Assembly (NCBI GenBank): GCA_000827265.1
Contig: KN834762.1
Coordinates: 870,939 to 934,938 of the forward strand
Reading direction: 5' to 3'
DNA: 64,000 nucleotides
Source of the DNA: Collybiopsis luxurians FD-317 M1
Lineage: Eukaryota; Basidiomycota; Agaricomycetes; Agaricales; Omphalotaceae
The notes under the pieces are model-generated. The model searched no databases. It had not been told where the DNA came from and saw nothing but the letters and a program-made list of their open reading frames with translations. Both the position numbers and the translations under genes were made by a program. This document shows, piece by piece, positions 32,976 through 46,513 of the stretch; the stretch's first letter is position 1, and every line of letters begins with the position of its first letter.

Positions 32976-35900
32976 TTACTCCTGTATCTCTTCCAATCTC
33001 CCCAAGATTAGCTTGTATCTCTGCATGCACTCCTCCCTTACGCCTTTATCATTCCCTACCGCGGCCGAATTGAAGTGATTAGGAAGATTGGGGAACCTCT
33101 CCACAATTTGTCTTAACATTGTCGTCGCCTTCAAACCTCTATACTCGAAATACCTGCTGGGATCCTCCGAAATGTTCGGAACGCAGTCCAAAAACGCAGT
33201 GAACACTTCGTAATTCCCCATAACGGCTGCTAGAAATGGAACATTTAGAGAGTCTGGCTTGTGTCGATATTGAATAACCTCGTCGGAAGCATATAGTTTC
33301 CCTTGGTCTTTGAGCAAGATCGTCCTCGTCATCTGATTCAACATCCGCTTCTGCAGATCCGTTACCTGAGGAGATCGTAAAGTGTAAAACATGGCTGCGT
33401 GATGGAACACGGTCCAGTTTGTAGACGGACTAATGATGAATGACGGAGGTATCTGTAATCCAATGAGATATTCTAGCGAAGTAAGGTTTTTCTCCGTAGG
33501 ATGCGAGATGAGCTCTCCAAATACTGTCATTGGTGCTTTGTCACGTTTCCATACATACGCCAGGTCGACATTCGCGCCATGAGCGATACAATAATCAGCC
33601 AGCTCAAAGTTTTGTCGTTGGACAGCAGAGCTAAACGCCGGCCGTGATATTTCGACCTGCATCCCATCGTTGGGGTCTGGAGCCTCAGGATCAACCGGAA
33701 CACCCTTGTTGACAAGTATACGAGCGATGCCGATACCAGACTTGGAAGAATGAAGTTTTTCGGCCAGTACTTGAAGTAGAGACAGATTTCTTCCATACTG
33801 CGCCGTAACATCAGCTCCATGATCAACCAGTAATCGGAAGATTGTTTCGTCGTTTGACCCCACGGCAGCGATAATGGGAAAGACGCTGTCCGAACCAACA
33901 CTGAACCCTTTCGCAGAGTGACCCATGGAAAGCAGAGCTTCAACGATATCTGCACGTCCGAGTAATGTCAAACGAGACAAGATGACAGCTACACGTCTAG
34001 TCGAGGCGATCTTTTCCCCTTCATCTTGACCATCTATAAACCTCTTCTCCCTGTTGTGAAGGATTCGTAAAGTCGACATCAGCGCGGATTTATACTTTGC
34101 ACCATGCCTCGAAACTCGGTGTTCCAGAGACAGAGGATCACCCATTGTCACTTTGCAATCCAAAGCCATCTCCAGCATCCCAATATCTGAGAAGATTCGA
34201 GCTGGGTACTGCAATTTTGCATCAAGATGATCAAGCAATACTTGGAGGATCTCTGGAAGACACAACACAGCGGCAGCAGCGACCGGACACCCTGCTAGAT
34301 CTGTTTTTGCATCGTTTTGCTTAGGCACCAATCCTTCCAAAGGATCAGCTCCGAGAGCCAGAAGAGCTCTCACCGCAGGCAAACTCTCCATCATCACTGC
34401 TCTCGAAAGGGGCGATGCAGGTAAGAGAAATAAATTCTCAAAATCTGCAAGAATGTACTTCTTTCGTATTGCTTGCCTGGTGGGATGTGGATGTGATGTC
34501 AAAGAGGCCCCGGCTTGAACGAGACGATTGGCAATGACAGGGATGTTATCCTCTGAAAACGAGGATAACCAATATAATGGGGTTTCTTGGTTGAATGGAT
34601 CTCCATCCGGCAGCGCGCCGAGGTCAAGAAGGTATAATGCGCAGGCAAGGTGGCCTCCTCGGCATGCAGAAAGAAGGGGCGTTTCTTCCCGGGCTGCATT
34701 GGCCTTGTTGATATTGGGACGATACGTCTCGACGAGGTGCTTCAAGACATCTGCCTGACCCAGAGCAGCAGCCATATGAAGTAACCCATCGCCTCGATGA
34801 TTGACGTATATGTCGTCGATAGACTCGACTCCCCTCAAGACCATTTCAGCGCGAATATCCCTGTCCAGCTTGTCCTTAAAGTCCCCATACATATCATAAT
34901 CCCTTCTCAGTTTCCTTTCAACAAAGAAAGGCATCCCAACGCCACCACAGACCGTCGACAATGTACGACGCGCGAAGAAGAATGCCTTTTCACTTTCCGA
35001 ACGGTCATAAAATCCGGAAGTTATGCGGCTGACAAGCCGATCGCTTTCCGGGATGCACTTTCGATGTCCGCGAATGATAGCAAAGTAGAGCCAGTCGTGT
35101 AGAGTTACTGCAGGAACATCGAGGTGAACTTGAAATGCTTCATGGACTCGCCAACACCAAGCGCGAGCAAGATAGTTTTCTTCACATTCATCCTCGCAGG
35201 ATGCCGCAAATTTGAGCCAATAGCAAGCTTTGAGGGGATCGAAAACAGTCCCAAATTCGTGGCAGTAGCATTGGAAGAGATAGAAGGCTGCTAGGACGGG
35301 GGAGATCTGCACGGAGATTGAACTATCTTGATTTTTGGACAGAGCAGCTGATTCCAGATCAGAAACAATAGCAGATTGGGCTTCCCAGCTAAGAATGGTC
35401 TTAAACCGCTGAGGGTCAAAAAAGAACTGAGGAGAAGTCAAATTTCCTGTGAGCAAGAGGAGACCAACCATACCTCTCCTGGAGGCGGTGAACTAATAAC
35501 AGGTCGAAACCCGGGTCTGAGATGAAATCAGTTTAGACTGTACTGGAACATAGAAGAGAATTGACCCTTTGTTCTGGTAATCATAATCCCCGTGGTTGAG
35601 ATTGTTCTTTGCCAGCAAGATACCTACTGAGTCTCGTGAAACTCCGTGCTCTCCCTGCAACAACAGAACGTTAAAGTTGGGTTCGGCTGCAACGAAAGGT
35701 GCATTGACACACAGGAATAGGATTTGCAAACAATTCATTAAATTCGTCATTTTCCTGCTGACCTTTGAGCAGTATGTTGTCTATTTCAGAGGCTCTGATG
35801 GTACCCATTATCAAAACCCAAGTAAAACTTCGCAGGGTATACATACCTGGTTGCTTGTAATCCAGCAATCGAGTTTGTAAGATTTCTTAATGTGGGCATA

Positions 35901-37027
35901 GATTGAAGGGTGTTGTCGAACACGTAGTGTAGGATTTCAACGCCATCGGTCCCAATATCAGGCTCCAACTTTGACATGCTCTCCTTGGCCCATTTGAGTA
36001 GCTCGTCCGAATGTTTGAGATCGTGTACCTGCATTTCAGTCAAAGGTTCTCCTCCAGTTAACTCGTGCAATCGGCGGTAAGGATTTTCGCCATCCAAAAA
36101 CGTCCGCCAGACCAGAAGACCCAGTGTATAAACATCAGTCAGTTTGAGCTCCGCTTCAGACATCCCTTTATGATCAAGAAACTCTGGGGCAACCCAGGGC
36201 ACAGTGGGAGTCTGAAGACGGCGAAATTCGTCCAGCTCTAAATCCATGACAGATCCGCCAAAATCGGAAACCTTGGCGACATATTTAACAACAGCGCCGG
36301 TATCAGGATTGGGATATATGAGGACATTTTCATGCTTGAGATCGCCATGGATGACACTGCAGGCATGAAGGATGGATAAACCCTTTGAGACATCCCAACA
36401 AAGTTTCTTTTTGGCGCTGAAAGGAAGACTCTCCTCTAGGTTCTTCTGCAAATCTGCAAAAGTACCTAGTTCAGAAAGTTCGAGCACCAAGGCGGGCAAG
36501 TTTGAACGTATTCTGTCTATTGCTCCCCAGCTTAGACCTAACAGTCTGACGATGTTCGGGTGGAATCGGATGGGCTCGTGCATCAGAGCGCGGACTTCGG
36601 ACAAAAGCTGTTTAGCATTGCTGGTTGTACGAGTAGCATTTGAATGATGGAGAGAATATTTGAGTGCGACGTATTTACCCCATCGATTCTTGTATTTGCC
36701 TTTGGGATTCTTGCTGTTCCAAACTGCCCTTTCGACTCGAAAGGACGCACCGGAGCCGAGTGCTCGATGTTGAGTGAACGAAACCTCTGGATCTAGAAAC
36801 AGTGAGGCTTCATCGTGTAAGGTTCGTTCCAGGCTTGCAACGAGCAGGACGAAAGATGCTAGGTGGGCTTGAGGCTGTATGCCGATGGTTTCCTTGGAAG
36901 ATTGCGAGACGGAGCTAGCGATGGTGAGGTCCTGGAGTAGCGAATCAATCGCCGCAGTGTCATCGTCGACCTCGTTGGAGATTGCAAACGAGGTTGATAA
37001 CCAGCCCACTGATTCGGATGCAGACAT
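32976..37027 (-). CDS. Protein kinase-ankyrin repeat fusion (1302 aa)
   Basis: Three exons (37027-35847, 35754-35544, 35492-32976) join in frame to 1303 codons. The N-terminal half is a protein kinase: glycine-loop region LGSGASF (90-96), Lys123 in VALKY, HGDLKHEN (227-234; Gly replaces the Arg of HRD), DFG at 255-257 and VAPEF. All catalytic residues are present, so it is probably active as a non-RD Ser/Thr kinase. The C-terminal ~830 residues carry scattered ankyrin repeats (GDGLLHMAAALGQADVLKHL, TPLLSACRGGHLACALYLL, DETIFRLLVDHGADV) for protein contacts. No membrane segment or signal peptide is evident, so it is presumably cytosolic. The second intron (35543-35493) has a GTACAG donor and is the least certain join. 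A decayed copy of its 3' part lies at 29597. Confidence 0.85.
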
Positions 37028-38143
37028 TACCTATGGAAAACTGAACGCTAACTGGCGGAAGGAAGAGAAAGGCAAGAGGATCCATAGTTACTGAGGCTTT
37101 AAGAAGGGAAGGGTACCTTAACTCAGCCTCCTAGTTAACTTGGCAAGGTACGCGGCAGTGATGCCTCGACAGATCTAATTTGACCTATTCTATCAGTGTA
37201 CACCGCGCACGCACGCAGAATTGTTGTCTCGAACCTCACCCCAGTGCATTCTATAGCTTCCGGACAATTTCCGAGCGAAAAATTAATATCAATCTTGGCC
37301 ACTTCCAGCTATTTCCGCAGTTGCCACGACTCGACGCTGTGTAAAGCCAGGTAAAGCAGCCGATATCCTGCAACAGCCTCGAATTTGTCACCTTCAGCAA
37401 TCCTGCATCAACTTGTTCCGACTTGATTCCTCTGGGTACTACGAATTCAACGCGAATTCAGACAGCCCGAGGTTGACAAACGCTTCTACCGGTATCGCCA
37501 AAGCTCATTTCCTCAATTTTATCTCGACTTAAGATCTCCATTCCAGCTATAGCGCCTGCGCCGCTACTTCCAGCGGAGAGGACCAAGTGATGGGTGGGAA
37601 AATGAGCGGAACGTTCTTCCCCGATTCTCAGGCTTTGTGAGGTAGTCATAGCGAACGACCAGAGATCCACTGACAGGAAGATCCTCCTTTTATGCTGGTG
37701 ATTCATCGTTCATCCCCGAAGTCGAACAAGCTTTGGGGTTTGAGGGTAAGGATTTCGGGCGTTTTCGTGAATTATAGCCGAGTAACTCTGCTTCATGATC
37801 TAGTATTTTTTTTCCTGTACTAGAATTGCAACGAGTAGCGGGGAGCGTTGCAGGTCCACAGCCATGGTCGACGTTCGGGGATGAGCTCTCCGGGGATGAC
37901 CATGCCCGTCGCCTGTCGGTTGCCAGGTAAGGATAATCTAATCTCACCGACCTTCCTAATAGGGATAATCTAACGGTGTCCAAGATTTCAACTCGGATAA
38001 GAAGACTCCACTTTTACACTCCACCGCCATGAATGAGTAATGATTTAGTTGGCAGTCTGAATGCCAATTTTATTCCTTTTTTTTTTCTTTGACCACCACC
38101 AGCACCTCCTCCCCGAGCCACAGGGGAAGCTCATTTTCTCGCC
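37028..38143. other. Divergent intergenic region
   Basis: Promoters of the kinase-ankyrin gene (-) and the SGNH-like gene (+). The minus-strand frames at 37458-37983 show no domain and no supported splicing. A TTTTTTTTTTCTTTG tract precedes the downstream gene. Confidence 0.4.
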
Positions 38144-39964
38144 ATGTCCGTCGGACAGAGACCACCACGCTCGTTCTACTTTTTAGGATCGGCTGTCATC
38201 CTTTCAACGTTCATTCTTTTCGTGTTTTCGTCGGAATTCTATGGTTTTGAGGAACGTGTTGAGAGCTGCGCGCATTTCCGGGATCCATCGCCTCTGTGGA
38301 AACAACAACATGTAAATTCTGTTTCAAAGAAATTAGACATGGAACCCGAACCCGGGTTCTGTAATTACTGTACACCTACAGACGAGATATGCAAACGCTA
38401 CGGGTGAGTAGTTGCTTTTTTGTTCATCCACCAATCTCATTTTATTCAAGTTCCTTTAATTTGGCCCGTTCACGAGCTTACGAAGGCCCGAACGCGCAGC
38501 TAAAACGCGTGTTGCGCAAAGCACGCTCAAAGCAGCCTATAAAAATTGGCATTCTTGGAGGCTCAGTATCAATGGGACTCGGTGTGACGCCTGCTACGAA
38601 CTGGGCTACTCTTTACGCAGAGTACATTCGTGACACCTACGGGGTCGAAGTTGAACTGATCAACGGGTCTGTTGGCGCCACTACGAGTGAGTATATGGAG
38701 ACGTGTTTGCTGGAGCACATACCGGAAGACGTGGATCTGGTTTTTATTGAGCTCGCAATTAACGATAGACGTTTTGAGAGTTTGGCTGTGGCGTATGAGA
38801 ATTTGATTAGAGCGGTTTGGGAGTTACCAAACAGGCCGGCGATAATAAATGTTCAGGTAAGATTATGATTCTTTCACTCGGACGCGTATTTGACATTCTT
38901 CGAAGATTATGGCTCTCATGTTTAATTCTATCACGATGGGAGGTGATCTCCATACTGCCGTTGCACAATATTATGATACCCCAATCGTTAGGTATGTGTA
39001 GGATGTGATGAGTGCATTCTAATCTAACATCACTCGCCTCAGCGTCCGGAACGTTCTTCTTCCCCAAATACTTCAAACGACTCAAGTTAACTCCAGTGAC
39101 ACGTCCCTTGAAGACTACTGGTACCACCACACCCGTGAAGGCATCGATCTTCGCCACCTAGGAACTAATGGACATCGTATGATTGCTGACCTCCTTAAAT
39201 CCTTCACATCTCGCGTCGCATGCGAAGGGTGGCGAGAAGAACACGCTGCGCGCATACGCGACCCCAGCGCCGTCGGATCCTGGGACTGGATTCCTGGTCC
39301 GAACGAAGGTCTCCTACCCAATCAAGACGTGGAGGAATATCTTCCGAGACAATCGTTATTCCAGAAATTCGACCATAGCACTGTTATGCGGCCGGCAAAA
39401 CCGTTTTGTCAGACGGCGGAAGGGACGAAACATCCGTTGAAACCTTTACCGGCGCCACTGTCGACTGAGGGAGAGGATGCGTTCCAGCCGTGGTGGCATC
39501 CGACGAGGCCGGATAAGGTGTGGTTGACGGGACGGAAACCGGGGGTAAAGGTTGCGTTCAAGGTGGAGGCTAGTACGCTAGGTAGGATTAGGTTGACGTA
39601 TTTGAGGAGTAAGACGTATGGGTTGGGGAGTGCGGTTTGTTGGTTGGATGATAATCGAGCTGGAGGGACACAGATGAATGGATGGTGGGATGTTGATCAT
39701 ATGTGAGTTTCGTCGACTTGCTGGAAGAACATGATGTTGACTATCGAATGATTGTCTCTGAAATGATACAGCCACTCACCACAGTAAGTCCTTTTCTTAG
39801 ATTTCCTTGCTAAGGTGTCCTGCTCAAGGACCTTGTACAGTACTGTTACCCTCGCTGAGAACGTCGAACACGGAGAGCACATCTTGCATTGCGAGATTTT
39901 GAAGGAGACGAAAGACCCGGGAGGGGGAACTGAATTTAGAATTATTGCTATCGATGCTTTGTAG
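38144..39964 (+). CDS. SGNH-hydrolase-like membrane protein, CAP64-like (515 aa)
   Basis: Six exons (38144-38403, 38451-38856, 38906-38991, 39043-39702, 39772-39783, 39841-39964) give 516 codons. A single hydrophobic segment near residues 13-33 after a short basic start (SVGQRPPRSF) suggests a type II membrane anchor with a lumenal enzyme, followed by a Cys-rich stem (GFCNYCTPTDEICKRYG). SGNH blocks: GILGGSVSMG (Ser125), IELAINDR, and DLRHLGTNGHRMIADLL with a likely catalytic Asp/His. The C-terminal half (WLTGRKPGVKVAFKVE, SAVCWLDD) resembles the beta-sandwich of fungal capsule-associated CAP64-type proteins. It probably edits acyl groups on wall or secretory glycans (inference). Introns 1 and 2 end in AAG, and exon 5 is only 12 nt. 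Confidence 0.8.
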
Positions 39965-40196
39965 TCGTTTTTTCTTGCTTATTTTGTCGAGTCGCATATC
40001 CTGTATATCTTGTATCCACAATCTTCAGCCAACACAGGAAGTTCAAGCTGGGATGGGCCCCGAACCCGTGTGAATTTACCAAGTTGGAGCCTCATTCTGA
40101 ACATTCATCTCAGCGACCACTTTGTTTGCTGGTGAGTACCTCGCTCAACGCCTACGATGTCGCTGATCATTTATCTCCCAATTTTAGCAGTAAAGG

Positions 40197-43100
40197 ATGC
40201 CACTATCTCGCTCGAATACGTCTCGCAGCAAATCGCGTTCACCAGCTCCGCCTTGTTCCCCGTCACCTCGCCCTTTTCTCCCTCCTTCACATTATGCAGC
40301 TGCTGGAGGTTTTATCTTACCAGACAAAAATCGTGTAGATCAGACCAGTTTTTCTTCAGAGGAACCTTCGTATTCTTCTCAGGACGTGTACATGCCTGTA
40401 TCTTCCTACATCGCACCCACAGCATCAGTTCTCGAACCTTCATCTTCATCCGCAGGCTTTGCGGAAACTCGCCCAGGGAGATCTACAGCTGAAAACCCCA
40501 ACTTGAGCTCAAGAAAGAGGCGCGAAAGCCAGATCTCGAATTTGCCACTAGTCGAAGCGCATCTCCTACCCTCATTGCGCGATACAATAGATAGAATGAC
40601 GCGTCCGCCGTCGAGGATGAACGCGTCATCTACGCCCACGTTGAAATTTTCTCATCCTCGTCAGCAATACTCGGAAGATTACGAGCATGACAAGGATGCG
40701 AATAGTCTTTCGTCTTGTCCCCCATTACCTCCTCCTTCGCCTTCTCCTCGGTTAAAGCCTCCGACGAATTATCATTCTCAGGAAGAACGCCCTACGACTC
40801 CGAAACAGTCAGCGATACCGAAATCAGGCATGTTAAAATCGGCTTTGAAGGCTCCAACGCCTAAGGTGCCTTCCTCACCAGCTCCTGCCACTCCGTCTAT
40901 ACCAGCGTCGAGTCCTGGTGGAGGAGCTCTCAGATCAGTTCGGAGTTTGCTACGTAGAAAGTCTTCTACATCTACCGTCTCTACGACTTCTTCATCAGTG
41001 TCCAATAATCAAGCTTCAAAGGTGGATGTTTTTCTTGTTCGCTTTATCACTTTATCCTGACGCGATTTCAGGAAAACCAACCAATGACCTCTTTCAATGT
41101 ACTCAGAACGTCCAATACTCGCAGTCGCTCTCGCACAGATCCTGGAACCTTTGTTGCCGTGAAAGATGCACCTTCCAACAATCTCTCGAATACCCCTCAA
41201 CCTAAAAGTCATCAGCCAGCTGCTCAAGCTTCCCATATTCCTCGTTTTCGCGGGGGAACTTTCACTCAGAGTACCAATGCTCGAGGATATCATAACCATA
41301 CCGGGGCTAGCACGGACGAATCCGATTTCGAATATCGTTACGAGATGGAAGGGAGGGATAAGCGAAGGTTGACTGTGGCGAACGCGGAAGTGATAGCGTC
41401 GTCTTCAAGTTCTAGTTCCGAAAGTGAAACTGATCCGTCTTTCACCTCTTCTCAATTTGAATACGATCATGGTGCTGGTAAACGACTTACGGGTCATCTC
41501 AAGGCTACTCAAGGGGGTCAAACTCAAGAGGGAAAGATCGGACTGGGTTTTGTGTTTCCGAGAGATACGGGGATATATGCAGGGAACGAGCTTGTTCAGC
41601 GGGAGGATTCAGATGAGTATGTTGGACATGTTGATGATTTTGCGATTGATCCTGGCGTGATGCAACGACAATCGCATTTGTCCCTCGCTTCGTATCCTTC
41701 TGCAGGCTCAATCTACACGGATGACGATGAGTCTGAGCTTGATGTGCTCTCGGAGACTGCAGGAAGTGGAAGCAAGAATGTTCAGTTCGATCCTCAACTT
41801 GACCTCGAAAAGTTGGATGAGACACACAGCAGGCGCAAGGCAGCGCTGCTGGGGCTCGTTCGGGGTTTAGATGACTTACAGTCTGCAAGAGCTGGTATTG
41901 ATCGTTCTGATATTTCTGGTTTGAATGCCCCCAGTGGCGTGGGAAGCAGTATCTTGTCGGGAGAGGAGAGCGACTACTGTGGTGAGAGTGGCCTGGCCGT
42001 TAGTGGGTCTTTGGACTCGGGATCTGGGTCTGGATTTGACAATTCCGCCATTGCCGATGTCAGACGGAATAGGGAAGCCGAATCTGAATCCGAGTATGAG
42101 GTTGACGATAGCATCGACGATAACGTTGGTGTTTCGGTTTCCACCCCTTCTACTCCACGCACTCCACGCATTGTTGTACCGCCGCCGTCGCCACAACCGT
42201 CATCTCTCTCAAATAACCCCACCGCGAGCCGAAGAGCAAGCCAATACTTTCCCAAGTCTACTGCGCCTACCTTCCCCAGTGCCGAAGTCCATGACAGCAA
42301 AAGTATCGGTGTCAGTGTTCTTTCCGAGCGGTTGTCTTCGAAATTGAAAAAGTACGATCACTTGCCTCCTTCCCCACGATTCCCTTCCCCAAAGGTCGAA
42401 GAAAAAAATAAATATTATACCTCTGATGTCGGCAGCCTCCGAACCTCTCGTTTGATGCAGAGTAGGCCAAACGAGGAGAAAGAACAGGATGTCAAATCTT
42501 TGTCCAAACGGAGGTCCTATGCAAAAGATCGATCACCTTCGGCTACGAAATCCCCTTCATCAGCTCCTCCACCTGTGTCTCCCCCCTCATCGTCCGTTTC
42601 CCCTGTCGTACCCCCAGATTCGAGCCAGCAAGTGGTAGGTGCCGCACCCGAGTCATCTACTCCGCGGGAATCATGCAACACTTACGAATCCGTGATGCTA
42701 GCCAAACGATTCCAAGAAACTGTCGTACGTACTCGACAGGCGTTTGGTATCCCGCCATCCGAGTCGGAAGAGATCTATCATCCCTCTTCGTCTTCGACCG
42801 ACCGTGACGCTCGTCAGAGCACATCATCACCAACAACGCTCCCTCCCGCGGTTAGTATGGCTTCGGGTGTGAATGTCGCTATAGAAGGTCTTAGCTGGGA
42901 GCATGAAGGGGATAACGAGTTGAGTGTTGGGGCGGAGAATTTGTTTAGGACGCTGAGTATTGGTGAGAGTGGGGATGCTCAGGGGAGGGGGCGTTCACAG
43001 CAACGGGCTTATGAGCGGAGAAGTCGGAGGTCTGAGCAGGAGCAGTATACTCCGCAGGAGGAAATGCCTTCTGAACGGAACGACAAGTCCAAGTCTCGGG

Positions 43101-44960
43101 AACGGCGGCAATCACGGCATCGGTCCCGGACGCCGATGGCCCGACCTAAATCCCTACAGCGGACTTCGGATGGAGGTCAAAGCGCAGCAAATGATCTAGA
43201 AACTCGCGAGTCCTCCTGGCGTTCGCATGTTGGCGCAAACACGTACTATTCCGTTCTCGAGCGTTACGGCGAGGCGGAGGTTCGGAGACAGGAAGTGATT
43301 TGGGAGTTGTGTACAGCTGAAGCGAGTTTTGTCGAAAATCTCTCCTCCGTCATCAACCTGTTTATTCTTCCTCTGCGTGTCCAGGCCAGCAAAACTTGGA
43401 TTGCCGGTGTTCCTCTCGAGATAGCCAAAGCATTGGATTGGTTGGAGGACATTATTTATTTACACAGGCAGATTTGTGACACGTTGCAGTCTTTTCAAAC
43501 TCCGGAACATTGGCTCGGCGAGGTCGCTGTTGACGGTAAATTAGAACGAAGTGGAAGAGTGGTGCAGGCGCTGCGTACTTTTGTTCCCAGGTTAGAGATA
43601 TATCAACCGTATCTAGTGAAGATCGGCAGTATCTTGGAAATGCTCAAGAGGTTGGTGAGGGATGAGGGTAGTGATTTTGGTGAGTTCGTTAGAATACAGG
43701 AGAAGTCGCCGGAATGTAGGGCACCCTTGTCGAGTTTATTGCTGGAACCTGTCGATAGAGTCGCTATGTATCCCGATTTCTTTCAGGTGAGTGCTGGCCA
43801 GGTTTTATTCTTGCTCTGGCACATCTCACGTAATTTAAATTCGCAGAAACTATTGGACGTAACGCCAAAAAGTCACGAGGAATATCTGTCTACCCTGATG
43901 CTGCTGCACTCAACTACTCTCGTCGTCAAGACTCTGTTGGCTGTCAAGGAGATAGAAGAAGAATACGAGCTTATCAAGAATATCTTGGAACGCCTCGATG
44001 GACTGCCTTCTGCGACAAACCTAGCACGAAGAGAACGCCGTTTGCTTTGCCATGGCCAATTGATTCGAATGGATTCCCGCAATCTCCGCAAATCAAAATC
44101 GAATGATCGCCAGTCGCCCGACTCGCAGAACAGGATTAGTAGACTCGTAGAAGCGATTAATGAATGGGATACTAGAAGATCAAGATCTGGTTCTGTCAAA
44201 TCGAACGGTTCAGCCTCAACAGGTGTTTCTTTTCGTTCTGTCGAGACTAGCTCTCCGCCTCCTCCGCTTCCGCTGTCAGTACTGGTGTTTTCGGATCTAG
44301 TTGTTCTTGCTACGACCAAGTTCTCTCCGAGAGAAAACCCTCAAGAGTCACAAGGATCTGAGAGATGGACACTTTGTGAAGACATTGGCGTTGCCCGTGT
44401 TTTAGGTGTTGAAGAGAGTTCTGGCCACACCCCGCAAGATGATGAGGGTAGGTTGTGTTGATTCTAACATCTCCGCAAATGCCCTAACCATCCGATACTT
44501 AGGATGTTCTTCAATAGCTGTTGATTTGTTGCCTGTGGAATTCGATCTTGACCGGAACGTCTCCTGCGGAACGTCTGTTAAGACCATTCAATTCGAACTA
44601 CCTGCGACCATTGCATCAAATCCCTCACGAGAGTCGTGGCTATCTGCCCTGAGGCGTTCTTCCCAATCGACTTTGCGTATCATTGCCAATCCAGGTGTCA
44701 TGCGTACAAGTGGTGACATCGAAGGGCCCAATTACCTTCTCGAACAAGATCGGCGAAGGATTCTAGAGTCAATTTTGGAGACCGGATTACCTTTGCCGAA
44801 AAGCCCTTCGTTACAGCTTGCAGATGAATCGATCTCGATAGGGTTAGGAAAGAGGTGCGATTCGACGCAGATGGAGAGGGAAGAGCGAGGATGGTGGTCG
44901 TTGCAGTTTCAGCAGTTGCTTAGGGAGCGTTGGTATAGCTTAGACACTTGTAGCTCTTAG
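40197..44960 (+). CDS. Rho guanine-nucleotide exchange factor, DH-PH (1532 aa)
   Basis: Four exons (40197-41021, 41072-43786, 43847-44447, 44503-44960) join in frame. The first ~1000 residues are disordered and rich in Ser, Pro and acidic residues (RSKSRSPAPP, SSSSSSSESETDPS, RERRQSRHRSRTP). A Dbl-homology domain follows at about 1010-1225: RRQEVIWELCTAEASFVENL, RAPLSSLLLEPVDRVAMYPDFFQ, LLAVKEIEEEYELI. Then comes a PH-like domain (LSVLVFSDLVVLATTK, interrupted by inserts) at about 1290-1480. It should load GTP on a Rho/Cdc42-type GTPase in polarity or morphogenesis. A likely 5'-UTR intron (GTGAGTACC...TTTTAG) lies just before the ATG. The 3' end is only about 100 bases from the convergent aldo/keto reductase. 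Confidence 0.9.
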
Positions 44961-45064
44961 CTTGGATGTATGCAAATTTGAGATCCTCATCTATTATGGG
45001 GAATAGGATGACTACAACGCGTCCCTGTGGTCACTATCAACATACATTGTCAAGCATGGTGGGA

Positions 45065-46513
45065 TTACTTTTGCAAAGGGGGAGTGTCAACCAATACCCT
45101 GGCCAGCGCAGCAGCAGGATATCTATCGCCAGGAATTTCGGTCTCCTCTGCGATCTTTCTGATGGTGTCTATCTCTTCCGGACTGAGTTTTACGGTCGAA
45201 GTGCCCATGTTCTCTTTCAAATACTAGAAAATACTCTGAGAAAAATACCGGGAAAGTATGAGAGTACTCGAGTGTCGTACCTTGATGCTCTTCGTTCCTG
45301 GAATGACGACGAAATCTTCACCTTGAGCGAGAATCCAGGCGAGTGTGACCTGGCCAGCGGTAGCGTTATGCTTGGCGCCGATGTCCTTTAGCTTCTGAAC
45401 TACATCCAAGATCTTGGGGAAATTCTCTTTCTGGAATCTGAGAGAAGGCTTCAATGAGCAGGAGGAAGATGGAGGAATCGGAGTGGTAGCTCACTTGGGC
45501 ATGTATTTTCTAAAGTCCCCATCTTCGAAATCATCCGGAGAGGTCTGGAGGAAGTATTGTTAACTAGATTAATTATGTATTCTTACAAGTTCGACTCACG
45601 TATCGACCAGTCAACATTCCGCGAGCCAGAGGAGAGTAGGCAACGACAGTGACGCCGAGTTCCCTCGCAGTCTTAAGAATTGCCAGCTTTTCGTCCTCGA
45701 TGTGCAGCGCGAAAGGCGAGTATTCAACTTGGATCGCGGAAATGGGATGTACGGAGTGAGCCCGACGAAGATCTGCCGCCGTGCACTCCGAGAGGCCAAG
45801 GTATTTTACCTTTCCTTCCCTGTTTTGCTTATCGTAAGTGCATGAAATTAAGAATATACATCGAAGACTGACTTGACGAGCTCTGCCATCGTTCCCACTG
45901 TGACCTCAATCGGAACCGTGGGGTCTGGTCTAAGATATGTTCAGCTTGAGAAAATAGCGCATATAACGCTACTCTACACGCACCGATGCTGATAGTACAG
46001 ATCAATATAGTCTGTTCCCAAACGCTCAAGAGATTTTGCGCATTGACCCTTCACATAATCCGGATCCCCACGAGGAGCACTTTTTCTGTCTCCTGAGGCG
46101 CCGAATTTGGTTGCAAGGAAAATCTCGCTACGTTTTCCCGTCTTTTTGAACCTGCCATCATGCGAATTAGTTCTCCTTTTGTATACCTTTTCTGGACTCA
46201 CCATTTGCCGATAAGCAGCTCCGAGTCGCCTACAGGACCATACGGCTTTAGATGACTTCCGGATAGTACAATCAATGTGTGAACACGAACCGTATACATC
46301 TGCTGAATCCCAACAGTTGCAGCCTTCTTCGAGAGCCGCGTCCAACACCTAGAAACAGTTATCGCAGGAGATCAGACTGAGGAGGCGTATCACGCGCACC
46401 TTGAGGCGTTCCTCATCGGAGTCAATCGATCCGTACCATATACTGATACCCATAATCCCAAATCCAATAGGATTCACGAGACTGTCGCCGATTTTTCTTG
46501 GTGCTAGAGACAT
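45065..46513 (-). CDS. Aldo/keto reductase, copy 4 (divergent)
   Basis: Same family as the genes at 7070 and 9668 but clearly more diverged. It starts [20 protein letters not shown]. Exon 1 is 46513-46400 (114 nt, equal to copies 1 and 2). Exon 2 is 46348-46291 (58 nt), exactly the sum of exon 2 plus the 5-nt microexon of the other copies, so here the microexon is fused. Later exons give [62 protein letters not shown] and VIPGTKSIK, ending DTPPLQK. The catalytic Asp, Tyr, Lys and His are present. The last intron ends in TAG, unlike the AAG of copies 1 and 2. It is convergent with the RhoGEF. Confidence 0.88.

Noticed and set aside
37458..37983. Two adjacent minus-strand frames that might form a small gene
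   Set aside because: No convincing splice junction joins them and no family is recognisable.
41505..42300. Long minus-strand frames within the RhoGEF
   Set aside because: Shadows of the Ser/Pro-rich coding strand; no start context or domain.
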